Assembly: GCA_014529385.2 (NCBI GenBank)
Contig: CM043960.1
Coordinates: 26,489,896 to 26,553,895 of the forward strand
Reading direction: 5' to 3'
DNA: 64,000 nucleotides
Origin: Adiantum capillus-veneris
Lineage: Eukaryota > Streptophyta > Polypodiopsida > Polypodiales > Pteridaceae
Under the pieces are notes generated by a model that was not told the origin of the DNA, made no database searches, and worked only from the letters and a program-made list of their open reading frames with translations. Below, one piece after another: positions 34,301 through 44,963 of this stretch; the first letter of the stretch is position 1, and each line of letters opens with the position of its first letter. A program made the translations under genes and the position numbers.

Positions 34301-35607
34301 TGCTCCCCACACTTGAAACACTTATGGTCCTTGCGAAAAGCTTCAAGCTCTTCAGGAGAGAGTTTGTTTTTACCTTTGTAAACTCCCTTCTCCTTGGACC
34401 GATTGTTGTTGTTGTTGTTGGAAGTGCCTTGGGAATTATTTTGAGCATTGGATTTCCCCTTTGCATCATTTTTATCTTTGTTTTCCATGGGCTTGACATT
34501 ACGTCTAGCCCCTTGATGGAAATTGATGCGTGAAGCAACCATAGTGTGGTGGATTACTTCGGTAATAGTACCGGGCCGTTGAGAGTTGATATATTCGGCC
34601 ATCTCTTCAGGTAATCCCGCACAGAATTGTTGTCTTTGCTCGGCAAAGTCTATCTTTTGAAAGACAGTAGCTTTGAGATGTAAATCCCAAAACTTATCTA
34701 CATACTTGTTGATAGACTCATGAGAGAGGAGCTTCAAGCCGCGCCATTCGGTAAGAACTTTATCTTTAGTATTGCTTGGAAGAAATTGCTTCATGATGGA
34801 AACTCGTAGAGTTTTCCATGTCTTTGGGGCTTCTCCATTGCCACGAAGGCTAGCCCACCATTGACGAGCTGATTTTTGGAAGTGCATAGCTACATGGCGT
34901 AGCTTGGAGGACTCTGTGAAGCCCTCGTCCCCAAAGGCCGCATCAAATTGCTGGATGAAGGCCAACACTTTGTCGGTAGCACCAAAGGTGCCATTGTAGG
35001 TGAGAAAAGAGATACTCTTTCCTCCCTCCTTGAACTTCTTTAGCTTTTGTGACCTTCGCCATGCAGGAAATGATTTGCGATGCCCTCCCCTCTTGTATTC
35101 TCTAGGAGAATAGCCATAACTTTCATCGGAAGAGAAGGAAGGTGAAGAAGAAGGAGAAGAGGGTGACCTCTTCCTAGCCCTTTTCTTCCTTTGTTTCCTC
35201 TCTTGCCTTTGAGAGTGATGAGGAGAAGGACTATCGGTTGCTCTTTTCCTCTTGGGAGGAGTAGGCGATCGTCTAGACTGCCTTCTTCGTGGAGCCACAT
35301 CTTCAGAAGAACTTAGACTTTCATTGCTTTCTTTCTCTTTGGATTCCTCCTCTCGAATGGGAGAGAGTCTTCTTTTGGGGGTCTCTTCAAGAGGCCTCCT
35401 AAGCTCTCTCTCCTCTTGGAGAGGAAAGGAAATTCCATAGGCACGAAGTTGTTGAGTAACTTCGGCTTGCAAGGTAGGGTTGCCCATAGCTTGTTGCAAC
35501 CTAGTCACAAGATAATTCACAAACATGGGAGCATCATCATTAGCACCTTCATGTGCAAAATCAAAGCTATCAATGTTCATTCTACTCTCTTGATTATTGT
35601 CAGCCAT
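31339..35607 (-). CDS. Ty3/gypsy Gag-Pol polyprotein, 1,422 residues
   Basis: Domains in order: an Arg/Ser/Lys-rich segment (about 100-190); gag capsid domain (about 220-370) with SARQWWASLRGNGEAPKTW; CCHC knuckle CFKCGEQGHGYRSC (about 429-443); and retropepsin with FDPGSTLNFIS (about 483-500). DPG replaces the usual D-S/T-G. Reverse transcriptase has YRMCVDYRALN and the catalytic FFDD (about 834). RNase H shows FEVQCDACGDCLG (about 979). The integrase HHCC finger (about 1170-1207) is followed by the DDE core with SMDFIFGLPKS, VSDRDPRM and YHPQTDGQSE. There is no internal stop or shift, so this copy could still make a polyprotein up to the TAA at 31339. Confidence 0.96.
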   Translation of the reverse strand: MADNNQESRMNIDSFDFAHEGANDDAPMFVNYLVTRLQQAMGNPTLQAEVTQQLRAYGISFPLQEERELRRPLEETPKRRLSPIREEESKEKESNESLSSSEDVAPRRRQSRRSPTPPKRKRATDSPSPHHSQRQERKQRKKRARKRSPSSPSSSPSFSSDESYGYSPREYKRGGHRKSFPAWRRSQKLKKFKEGGKSISFLTYNGTFGATDKVLAFIQQFDAAFGDEGFTESSKLRHVAMHFQKSARQWWASLRGNGEAPKTWKTLRVSIMKQFLPSNTKDKVLTEWRGLKLLSHESINKYVDKFWDLHLKATVFQKIDFAEQRQQFCAGLPEEMAEYINSQRPGTITEVIHHTMVASRINFHQGARRNVKPMENKDKNDAKGKSNAQNNSQGTSNNNNNNRSKEKGVYKGKNKLSPEELEAFRKDHKCFKCGEQGHGYRSCPKKNTRNETPRASTIEVPKEDAHCKGSSLSYAWGKVREHDAFILFDPGSTLNFISIELATKLGIQAFEMGDIVTADAAFKGQQASVTPLIGKLRLHVQSYVDKEDFFISPLQHQDVILGAPWFDRMAANMKFPERRIYFTYRGKNMYIDASERGRTIPLVNPLSFDKSMKSSVSAYMIYVKESLKANNVSSNENDRNQEELDLSTFLKGFQDVFIDDIPMDLPPKRGDDDHRIELLPGSSPPNKPPYRVSQAQQEEIMRQVQELVDKGMVRPSSSPFCSPVLLVQKKDGTYRMCVDYRALNHITIKNRFPVPRVEDLFDKLQGSTYFSRIDLKSGYHQIRIVDEDILKTAFRTTFGLYEYLVMPFGLTNAPATFNRLMEKIFRPYRKFTGVFFDDIIIYSKSLEEHKQHLQVIFQALRENKLFLNQKKSEFFLQEIQYLGHIISHDGIRMDPSKLEVIKSWPNPRNLHELRSFIGMCAYYRRFIAKFSQVAGPLHDLTKKNVKFVWTAKEQNAFEKLKEKLTSQPVLVLPDLSKPFEVQCDACGDCLGAVLLQEGHAIAYESRRLNGDERVLGIYEKELLAVLHALDTWKHYLLGTPFILRTDHQSLKYFMTQTKLSDKQMRWANFLSQFNFHIAHIAGKHNQVADALSRRPKVNAVSIATHNDLSSMIDEYATDPDFRDIMSALALGKKEEPFTLQDGYLLHGNRLCVTHSLREKVMYESHAPPYAGHRGIQPTLRGVETYFYWPTMKVDIQEYVSKCVVCQKTKYDRGKQPGLLQPLPIPNSPWESISMDFIFGLPKSIHGNTGIWTIVDRFSKQAHFIPVKKTIKAHQMATLFISQIFKHHGLPTSIVSDRDPRMTSNFWKGLFENLGTRLNFSSAYHPQTDGQSEIANLTILDLLKTYVTEVDQRSQWEKYLPLVEYAYNNTVHTSTGKAPFEIIEGRPKSPLLLKVHGKIFAADEYSRDLQESFQKIREAIAIS

Positions 35608-36009
35608 GTTAACAAAATTTTATGTATGTACTTAGTGTATGCTTTGGCAATTCAATACCTTAGTTGCCACTCCTCTTAGCCTTTGAAAATCGGCTCTTAA
35701 GTATCTACACCCACGGCTCAAAGTGGTTAATTATAGAGAGTAGAGGAGTAGGTCTAACATAGCAGAGTTGCCAAGGGCTAGCTCCTTTCGGACTTCTTAT
35801 GGCTCAATAATGGTAAAGCCGTAGGCAAGTCTAAAAAGACTCCATTATTAAGTCCAAAGCTCCCGAGGTGTGCACCATCCCCCACATAGTGGGCTTAACA
35901 AAACCGGTATTAGATCCCAGTTCCACTTACTCTATTATAATTAACAACATCAACCATTTATAGGCTACTTAAGGACCTCTCTTCTTAAGCAAGAAAAGAG
36001 AAACCAAAT

Positions 36010-36021
36010 GCTCTGATACCA
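36010..36021 (-). promoter_or_regulatory. Primer-binding site (initiator tRNA-Met)
   Basis: The minus strand reads TGGTATCAGAGC one base inside the 5' LTR. It matches the 3' end complement of plant initiator tRNA-Met. Confidence 0.93.
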
Positions 36022-36022
36022 A

Positions 36023-37646
36023 TGTAATGGAATTTGCCTATTCAATTTGAGAATAGCGGAATTTAATGAGAGTACTTTCAAGAAATGATTTTGTGAGCAT
36101 AGCGGGTAGACATAATTGAAGATAGCAACATAATCATAGCAATTAGTTAACTTGGCATAGACAATACTTTTGCAAGAGAGAGAGTTTAGAGAACATGACA
36201 ACAATTGAGGACCGGATTTATGTGGAGCCGGTCCCCCCTCCAATAGGCATTTGTATTATGATTTCTCCCATAAAGAGAGACTTGTTACAATACAGTCTTT
36301 GTGTTCCTTGTGACCTAGGTGATGCCATGAAGATGGAAGGCTTCATGCACCACAAACATAACATAAACTTGAAGAAAGCTTTAACTATCCCAAGCCTCAG
36401 TCCCAAGACCTCAAACACCTTCGAAGGTGGAGAGAGCTAGTAGGGAATGAGGGTAGGGAAGAGGAAGAAGAAACATTTCGTAGGAGAAAGAATTAGTTCC
36501 TCACTTATCATACTCTTGTTGCTAGCATACATAATAGCATAGTAATGAAGAAGAAGGAGATGGCAAGCTTAAGCATTGAAGCATGGCTCTTGGTTGGATT
36601 TTCACTCCATAGCCAAGAGTGTTGGTGTAGGCTCTCAACCTCTACTTGCTTGGAGAGGGAGCTCTTGCACTTTGCATAGCACACAATGAGAGTGATTGTG
36701 AGTGTGTGTGGGTGAGTATACCCCCTAGGCACCCCCCTAGCTTGCTTGGGTCGACCCCCCCTTGTAGCTCATGCCTGAAGCTCATTGGACCCCTCCAGGC
36801 CTAGCCAATCACAAGCAGGAGCCATTACAAGCAACATGGGTAGCCTTGGGACAAGTGTCCCCCTTTCCCCTTTGAGAGAGAGGACTTGATAAATGCTAAA
36901 ACAATTAGATAATTCATGTAATTTATCATTGGACCCCTTTGAAGCTTAGCCAATAGGCTTCAAGCAACACATGAAGGTAACATGGGTAGGGGCCTGACAT
37001 GTGTCCTTGCTGCCTCTTCAAGTTGGGGCTTCCCTTGTGTGTGTGAGTGGGTGTTCTCTCTCTAGCTCCTAGGAAAAGGGCTCGCCCCCCCTCTTGTAGG
37101 AATGATTTTGACTTTAGGTGATCAAGCACCTTACTCATCAAGCATGACAAAGCACTTGAACTAGGGGGTGTTCCCACAAGCATCTCAGGCAAGCTTCTCA
37201 AGGCACCTCAAGTACCTTAATCATGCAGCAAGTCAAGCACCTCAAGCATGGAGCCAGTCAAGCACCTCAAGCATCTTAATCAAGCACCTCAAGCATGAAA
37301 AACACCTCAAGCATGACAAGCACCTCAAGCAGGACAAGCACCTCGAGCTTGGGCCGGGTTCCCACCTCAAGCTCAGCCCTAGCTTGCTTAAGGTCAAAAG
37401 GACTTTTACACACATTTATTGGAGGTCTTCAATGAAGCTAACCCTAAGGTCTTATGCTCCATTGGTTAGCCTTGCTCTTTGATAGACCATCTCCCTTTTG
37501 GGCCCCTTTACATTGGCCCCGTGTTGAGATAGATCTAAAAGCACATACCTATATCTTAACACTTGTTCCCGTTTATTCTCCCACATTAAGTGATCAATTT
37601 AATATGAGAAAATCATTTGGGTTAGTTAGATATTAGATTTTATGAC

Positions 37647-37647
<1 letters not shown>
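36023..37647 (-). repeat. Young Ty3 element, 5' LTR (1,625 bp)
   Basis: It is the same length as 28842-30466, with only two substitutions found by eye. As the 5' LTR it should carry the element promoter. Confidence 0.96.
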
Positions 37648-37682
<35 letters not shown>

Positions 37683-37691
37683 TGTGTGTGT
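37648..37691. repeat. TSD GTTTG followed by (TG)n
   Basis: The right target-site duplication (37648-37652) is part of a TG microsatellite that continues to 37691. Confidence 0.92.
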
Positions 37692-38379
37692 GCACGCAAG
37701 CCTGAGCCTGAGCACTCGATAGCTCACTCAAGCCATAACTTCACTCGTGTAATACAAACTTGGAAGAGAAAGACTAGAGTCAACTTTCTAAAAACGTGGG
37801 CGGAGCTAAACTTAGACTCTTACTTTTCCCTTGCATTAATTAAAAACCATAGAAGTACCTTTAATTTAACTAGCTCATGTGCAAGACCTTTGCATGAAGC
37901 TTTGGAGGCTCTATGTACCTGACCCAAGCTAGAGCCTACCTATTAATTTAGGACCTGCTAAATTAGGAGAGAGACTCTGGTAAAAATTAAGCTTGCTCTT
38001 GGGCTTTGGAGCTTCACCTTATGTGCAAAACCTTAGCACAATCCTTTGGAGGTTCTATGAGGCCAGACCCAAAACTTGCTAAATTTAGACTATCTTTGGC
38101 AAGTCTAAATTTTTACCCTAAGGCTTCCCAATCTTCACACTTGGATTTTAATGAGTAAATTTGATTTCTTGAAATTTACACAAGTAGTTTCTATTTTTGG
38201 ACTCCTATAATTGCTCTAATCAACTGTCTTTGTCTTGTACCTTTGTTTAAGGTTGCTAGGGATAGATTTATCCTTTCTTGATCTGTACCTTTGACCTAGG
38301 ATAATTAAATAGCAATTATTATTGCTCTTTTAAAGACTTCTTTTCTTTGGTTCCTAGCCTTTGATTGAACTAAGTCTAT

Positions 38380-39023
38380 AAGCACGTTAATCAATTTTAC
38401 TTGTTCTCTGTTATTTTTGCCAGACTTAAATAGCCAATTTAAGATGGAAAATACTTTCAGAAGTTTAGAAATTAATTTTCATGGCATTACTTCTCTCTTG
38501 AGATCATAGAGGATCCCGTTTACCCATCGACATCCTTCCATAGTGTTGACCAAATCCACTTGGTGCTTGGAAGACTTAGCTGTCATTAGCATGCCTTTAC
38601 TTAGCCCTTACATCTTCCATAGTAGATTGGCAAAGTCTACCTGGCGCTTGAGAGATTGTGTTGACACTAGTATGTAATCTACCCAGCCACTAATGATATT
38701 CCATAGTAGATTGGCAAAGTTCTACTTGGTGCTTGAGAGAAATGTATGGGCCGCAAGTTGTATGCATGCAATTAAAAGAGAACTTATGAACATTAAAAAA
38801 AAAATCTTGGAATCAAAACAAGACAAAATTATTTGTAGAACATGTTTGTCCATACATGGTTCTTACCTTTGACATGAGTCATTTTGTAAGTATTTACAAG
38901 GCTTACATTATCCTTTTGTTGGGTGCCTTGCATCCACCTTGCATCTTCAAAAGGATTATTCTTAAACTTAATACGGTATCGTTGGATAGTTTTCCCTTCT
39001 TGCACTTGCCAAAATTCTCAAAT
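38380..39023 (-). pseudogene. 3' fragment of a relative of the young Ty3 element
   Basis: Position 38486 is the apparent LTR/internal boundary: ATGGCA then TTACTTCTCTCTTGAG, matching ATGACA then TTACCTCTCTCTTGAA at 30466. Downstream leader-like sequence (CTTGGTGCTTG..AGAC) is shared. 38884-39023 still matches the chromodomain C-terminus (minus strand, KFKNNPFEDARWMQG). Left limits are vague; 37692-38380 is unassigned. Confidence 0.7.
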
Positions 39024-39834
39024 TTTTGAAAAGTTTAATGGGTTTACATGGTTTGGAGATAGGGTCCCTAATTGCTATTGGCTTTTGCGTACTATGTGCA
39101 GCCATGAGCTTGTCTTGAATCTGTTGTAGCTTAAATATATCCCAAGTGATGCTCATCCTAGCCGTCTACCTGTAACCCTGTTTATCAGCAATAATTATAC
39201 ACATGTGGTTAATATCCTATGTAAGAGTCCTATCTTTTGACCCACTTTATGAGTATATCAATATATCTTTGTATGAGTCCACCAAATGTTGCATTCTATG
39301 GTATATACATCTAATTTTCTCCAAGAGAATCAACCAAAACTATGTTTACTTATGATATTTCTCTATTTTAGAGATATGTTTCTTAAATTGTAAAGATTTC
39401 GGCAGCATTTTGTTTGTAACATCAATCTTTAAAAAAAAAAACCGGAAATAAACACTGACTTTCTTCCTCGCAGGATGTTGTCATAACCAATGATCCATAT
39501 TTTTACCAACATCTACATACATGCTTACTAATTATCAAAAATCTTATGGTTTTTTTTTAGTTCAAACTTTTTCGGAGAAAAGCCCTTAATACGAAACAGA
39601 ACCCTTGTTTAAGTACTTGATCCCAAAATAAAGGAAACTTATGTAAGTAAAACACATGTACCACAGTACCTGGTTAGTACTCGCTATCGTCATCTGTGTA
39701 CGTGTTATCTCTCTTGTATACGCTTATTGTCCAAGATTTTGCAATCACTCAATCTGTTTGATGCTTGTTTGTTTGCAACTAAAGACTCATAGAGCAAAGA
39801 TTGTCACCCTTGCGTTCATTCGTTGAGGAGAAAG

Positions 39835-39960
39835 GCGCATGCTATAGCCCAAGGGGCAAACGTTGGTTGAGAAGAAAGGTGTGTGCGCATGCTATAGCCC
39901 ACGGGGCAATCATTGGTTGAGAAAGAGGGTATGTGCGCTTACTGTAGCCCAAGTGGTAGC
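39835..39960. repeat. 50-bp tandem repeat, three diverged copies
   Basis: The motif GCTATAGCCC (third copy ACTGTAGCCC) starts at 39841, 39891 and 39941, exactly 50 bp apart. Each is followed by a related GGGGCA..TTGGTTGAGAA segment. Confidence 0.85.
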
Positions 39961-40648
39961 ATTATCTAGAGTACATGTGAGCGCTATCGCTAGTAGGTAA
40001 TAATACATTGTGTGTGTGTGTGTGTGTGCTCTAGAAAGCAAAGTGGCATCATGTGCATTCCAGACTCATGCGTAATGCTTTATTTATACAAAAACGTTGC
40101 AAACAGTGCATTAACTGAGCCATGCGTGAGTAGTATTTTTGGGAATGTATAACCACCCACCGGATGTTGCTAAAAATAATCATTGACCATTTAGAACTAT
40201 CCCTTACCACCAAATATGCAAAATACTAAAAGATAATAACTTTGACACCGGGGATTATTATTTATTCAAAGGTTTTGTACATTCTTTGATGAATTCCACC
40301 CAAAGGAAAAACTGTTACATACTGGAAATGATTACAAAAGAAGCCATACAGCTTGTTTTTAATTAAACTATCAATTATGCTCTGCTTGGAGGCACCTTCC
40401 ATCTCTTGTCCAGTCCATCATTCATCTGCTAATGACGTAGTTGCATGTGTCATGGTAAAGGATTAGTAGATCTTTGGTGGCATGGTGGACATTTTTTAAG
40501 TTCGAGTTTTTTACTAAAAATTTGTGTCCTTTTATGCTATTTATTTTTTGGAAATGCCACTGGTATGTGTGTGTGTGTGCATGTGTGCATGCCACTGGTA
40601 TGTGTGCATGTGTGCGAGATAGCAAAGAGAGATAGCAGTACGTCCTAT

Positions 40649-40757
<109 letters not shown>

Positions 40758-41043
40758 AAAAATCTATATGAACCCCCCTTTTTTCCCTTCTTGGACTTGC
40801 CAAAATTCTCAAATAGAATATTGGTTTCATGGACCGATGGGAACTAAATAGTTTAAAAGGCAGCTTGATGCTTAAGTGAACACGTGTACCCTCCCCTCCT
40901 TGCTATTCTTAAAACAGCTCGCCCCCTCCTCCGTGTTGACTTGTCTTTGGTCAAAAATACCTATGCACAACCTCCTTACTACCCCTTAAGCATATGCAAG
41001 CTACTTTGAACATGTGGCCTGGACAAATTTGGAAGAGAAAGAT

Positions 41044-41890
41044 TGTCATAAAATCTAATATCTAGCTAACCCAAATGATTTTCTCATATTAAACTGGTCA
41101 TTTAATGTGGGAGAATAAACGGGAACAAGAATTAGAATAGAGACATGTGCTTTTAGACCTATCTTAGCAAGGGACCAAAAGGAGAGATGGTTGCATCTCA
41201 ATAGGGGTCCAAAAGGAGATTGTATACCAAAGAGAAATGTGTAGTAAGTGCTTCTAGACTTATCTCAGCACGGGACCAAAATGAGAGATAGTTGCATCTC
41301 AATAGGGGTCCAAAAGGAGATTGTGTATCAAAGAGAAAGGTGTAATAAGTGCTCCTAGACTTATCTCAACAGGGGACCAAGAGGAGAGATGGTTACATCT
41401 CAATAGGGGTCCAAAAGGAGATCGTCTACCAAAGACCAATGTGTAATAAGTGCTTCTAAACTTATCTCAACAGGGGACCAAGAGGAGAGATGGTTACATC
41501 ATCTGAATAGGGGTCCAAAAGGAGATAGTCTATCAAACAACAACGTGCATCTAATGGAGCTTAAAGATGTCATAATAACTAATATCTAATTCTCTTAAAT
41601 GATTTTCTCATGTTAAACTAATCATTTAATATGAGAATGTGCCAGGGGAGAAAAAGCTAGAGTATTGGTTAAGCTGGCAGATTGGCCACAATAGGGATCT
41701 AAAGGAGGGAAAATAGGGATCCAAAGGAGGGGCCATCTGCAAAAGAGCAAGGTGCAACAAAGACCCAAAATTCAAAGGTTGTGTCCAAAGGTCAAACACT
41801 AGGGAAATTGGATGCTTTGTGTGTGTCCCAAAAAGTCTTCATAATCCCTACATAGGAGGGGGCGAGCCTTGCAAGTAGGGGATGAGAGAG

Positions 41891-41946
<56 letters not shown>

Positions 41947-42612
41947 GCTCCCTTTACACAAAGGGAATGAGGGACACATGTTAGCTCCCTAGCCCATATG
42001 CCCACAAGGTGTACTCAAATCCTATTGGATGGCCATGGAGGTGGACCAATGAGAATTAGGCTAGTGTAAATCTAGTTTATTAATTTAAAAACACTTAATA
42101 AAAGAACCAATAAGAATTAAGCTCTCTAGAAGACTATTGGACAGTCTCCCAAGGGGTCCAATGAGCATTCAGTAGCCCAATGGCTTGCATGATTCCTATT
42201 GGCCAGGAAGCAAAGGGGTCCAATGAGAGTTTAGTTGCATTTATTAATTACCTAAAGCTCTCACAAAAGGGGAAAGGGGGACACATGTTAGAAGGCTATC
42301 ACTTATGCTTCTTAATACTCATTGGCTAAGCCTGGAAGGGCCAATAGGGTTGCAACATGAGCAAATAGCAAGACGGGTCGACCAAGAGAGAGAGGGGGCT
42401 GATTTTCTCAAGGCATTATCCACACACATTCACACAAACTCATGTGTGAAGCAAGAAGACTCTCTCTCTCCTTCTCAAGCTTTAATGGAAAGCTTATCAC
42501 CTACTCCAAGCTTGTGAGAAGGGAGGCCTACACCAACAACTCTTAGCTTTGTGATGCAAATCCAACCAAGAGCCAAGCTTCAATGCATGCTCATCTCCTC
42601 TACCATGCTAAT
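41044..42612 (+). repeat. Ty3 LTR related to the young element, opposite orientation, 3'-truncated
   Basis: It begins TGTCATAAAATCTAATATC, matching the minus-strand start of the young LTR for about 120 bp. It matches again near 42500-42610 (CCTACACCAACAACTCTT, ATCCAACCAAGAGCCAAGC). The terminal few hundred bases are missing, where a different Ty3 pol fragment begins. The middle holds a 101-bp tandem array (41171-41580) that is absent from the young LTR, and an (AC)n array (41893-41945). Confidence 0.85.
41171..41580. repeat. Tandem array of about 101-bp units in an LTR, four copies
   Basis: ATAGGGGTCC starts at 41201, 41302, 41403 and 41507 (periods 101, 101 and 104). Each copy continues AAAAGGAGAT..GT.TA.CAAA and contains CTTATCTCA.CA.GGGACCAA. 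Confidence 0.92.
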
Positions 42613-42617
42613 TACTA

Positions 42618-44230
42618 AGCACCTCAAAAAGTTAAATGCAACCACCATAAGGGATAAGTATCCCTTGCCAATCACAGAACATGTACTTGAGCGGGTGGCT
42701 GGAAAACGGGCATATTCCTTTCTGGACGGGTTTTCAGGATACAACCAACTGGCAATTGCAAGGGAGGATCAACACAAAACAACATTTGCCACATAATGGG
42801 AAATTTATGCGTATCGAGTTATGCCGTTTGGCCTAACTAATGCCCCAACTACCTTCCAAAGGTTAATGACACACGCGTTCAAAGAATACCTAAGAATGTT
42901 CTTAGAAATATACATGGATGATCTTTGTGTACACTCTTTTCTACGAGAGGAACATATTGACCATTTGCAAAAGGTATTTGAAAAATGCAGAACATATCGA
43001 ATATGTCTTAACCCGGAAAAGTGTATCTTTATGGTTAAGCAAGGCCGCATCTTAGGACACATTGTCTCAAGAAATGGCATAACCACTGACCTAGACAAAG
43101 TCAAAGTCATAGTAGACCTACCCAGGCCTACTAATGCTAAACAAGTGCAATCCTTCATGGGACACTGCAGATATTATCGAAGATTCATATACATGTATGC
43201 GTTCATCGCACAACCTCTCTATCGTTTGCTAGTCAATTTCGATTGGACCGAGGAGTGTGAAACTTCATTCCAAAAGCTGAAGGAAAACCTTATATCAGCA
43301 CCTGTACTTAAAGCACCAGATTGGGAAAAGATATTCCATGTTCACATTGATGCTTCTGCAAATGCAATCGGGAGTATTCTAGCTCAACCTGGAGACGGAA
43401 CAATGGATTTTCCAGTTTGTTATGCAAGCCGATAGTTAAATAGTGCGGAAAAGAACTACACAACCACCGAACAATAAGGGTTAGGAATGATTTATGGTGT
43501 AAAGAAATTTCGGCATGATTTGCTCGCAAACAAATTTGTGTTCTTCACAGATCATCAAGCTCTTTTGTATCTGGTAAATAAACCATGCAATACAGGGAGA
43601 ATTGTACGCTGGTTATTATATTGCTAGAGTTTGATTTCACAGTGGTGGTCAAAAAGGGTAAAACCCATGACGAGCAGATCATCTTTCAAGGACACACAAC
43701 AGGGAAGCTCGTGAAGGAGTAGATGATGACATACCAGATGCTTATCTTTTCAATATTGAAATGATACCCAAATGGTCTCAGGAAATTGTTAGCATTCTTT
43801 CCTTTGGAAGTAAGTTTGATAATACGGAATACAGATCTAAAGAACAAACAATTTGACAAACAAAAAACTTCCAGTTGATAGCAGGACGGCTGTATCATCT
43901 AGGATCGGATCAAATCCTACGATTGTGTATAAATCCGGAAGAATTCAAGTGCTACCTTGAAGAAGCACATGTCCAGGATTGTGCATTTCATTGTTCAACA
44001 GTGAAAACACACCAGAGACTGAAACAATTAGGGGTTTATTGGCCAACTATGTATGCGGACACACATTCTTATGTTACTAATTGTACTATATGTAGTGCCA
44101 AACGACCAATGGATCACACGACATTGTTTCAGGTAAACATTGCACCTGCATGGAGTCAATATATCATTGATTTCTTAACCACCACGACGTTTCCTGAGAA
44201 CATCACAAGAGCCCGAAAAATGGCTATTTC
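42618..44230 (+). pseudogene. Ty3/gypsy pol fragment (RT, RNase H, integrase zinc region)
   Basis: The frame begins inside reverse transcriptase (KLNATTIRDKYPLP, FLDGFSGYNQ). After a TAA (42794-42796) it continues in frame with VMPFGLTNAPTTFQRLM, the catalytic YMDD motif (IYMDDL) and ILGHIVSRNGI. RNase H starts FHVHIDASANAIGS and is broken by a TAG at 43433-43435 and a later TAA. After frameshifts, 43875-44230 carries the integrase finger (KTHQRLKQLGVYWPTM, NCTICSAKR). This lineage differs from the young Ty3 element. Gag, protease and LTRs are not visible. Confidence 0.88.
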
Positions 44231-44963
44231 TACTTATATACACACACCTAGGGGCTTGATTTGGCGTTTGGCCCCATATACCTATAGATACATATGTACT
44301 TGGGTTAGTCCGGAAAGTTTCATAATCAAACAACAACCCTTAAAATAGTCAAAAATCATGCCCTTTTTTGCTCTTTCTGCTATTGGTTCCGCATTTGAGA
44401 ATGAGAATGCCTCCCCCCCTCCTAGCCGGAGTCCTCCCGGACGACCAGGTATCACCTCGGAGTATGTGCCGTGCATAGGTTGAAAAATTTGTGCTAATGC
44501 TTGGCCGATTAATATGGCCCTAATTGATGCATACTCAATCAATGCATGAAAAAATTAATGCTGTGCAAGAGAAGTATATAAGCAAGATGCTTATTGGCAT
44601 TCGCCGTCGAGGTTGCCTGTTTTCTTTGCAAGTAACAACTGTAACTCTTTTTGCAAAAGGCAATCGCTTTGCCGCTACTGTTGATATAGCCTTAGTTATT
44701 TCTGTGGAGAGGATTGGCTTGGTCCGAATTGCTTTCCATTGGTAGCTTGTTTTTGCCGGTTTTTGTAGGTGTTTTGCTACTTGCTTTGTTTCCACTGTTT
44801 TTTTGCGGATTGGCATCCACATAAGTTGGTTGTCCTTTTGCAAATGCAGCTGTCTGCCTTTCGATGTTGCTTGTAATGAAGGGAGTTCCTTTTGCTTTTG
44901 ATTCGGTATCCAAATGCGAGTAACATTTGGGTTATTGCTGAGTATTTTCTTTGGGATCCATAT

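Larger units (their letters stand above)
28842..37647 (-). mobile_element. Nearly intact, very young Ty3/gypsy (chromovirus-like) retrotransposon
   Basis: Length is 8,806 bp. The 1,625-bp LTRs (28842-30466 and 36023-37647) differ at only two positions that I could find (29421/36602 and 30308/37489). A 5-bp target-site duplication GTTTG flanks it (28837-28841, 37648-37652). The primer-binding site is complementary to initiator tRNA-Met, and a purine tract abuts the 3' LTR. Gag-Pol is one open frame of 1,422 residues, with a single in-frame TAA before the final 156-residue integrase tail. Confidence 0.97.

Noticed and set aside
36010-36021. tRNA-like sequence
   Set aside because: Only the 12-base primer-binding complement of tRNA-Met is present (also at 55970-55981); there is no tRNA cloverleaf.
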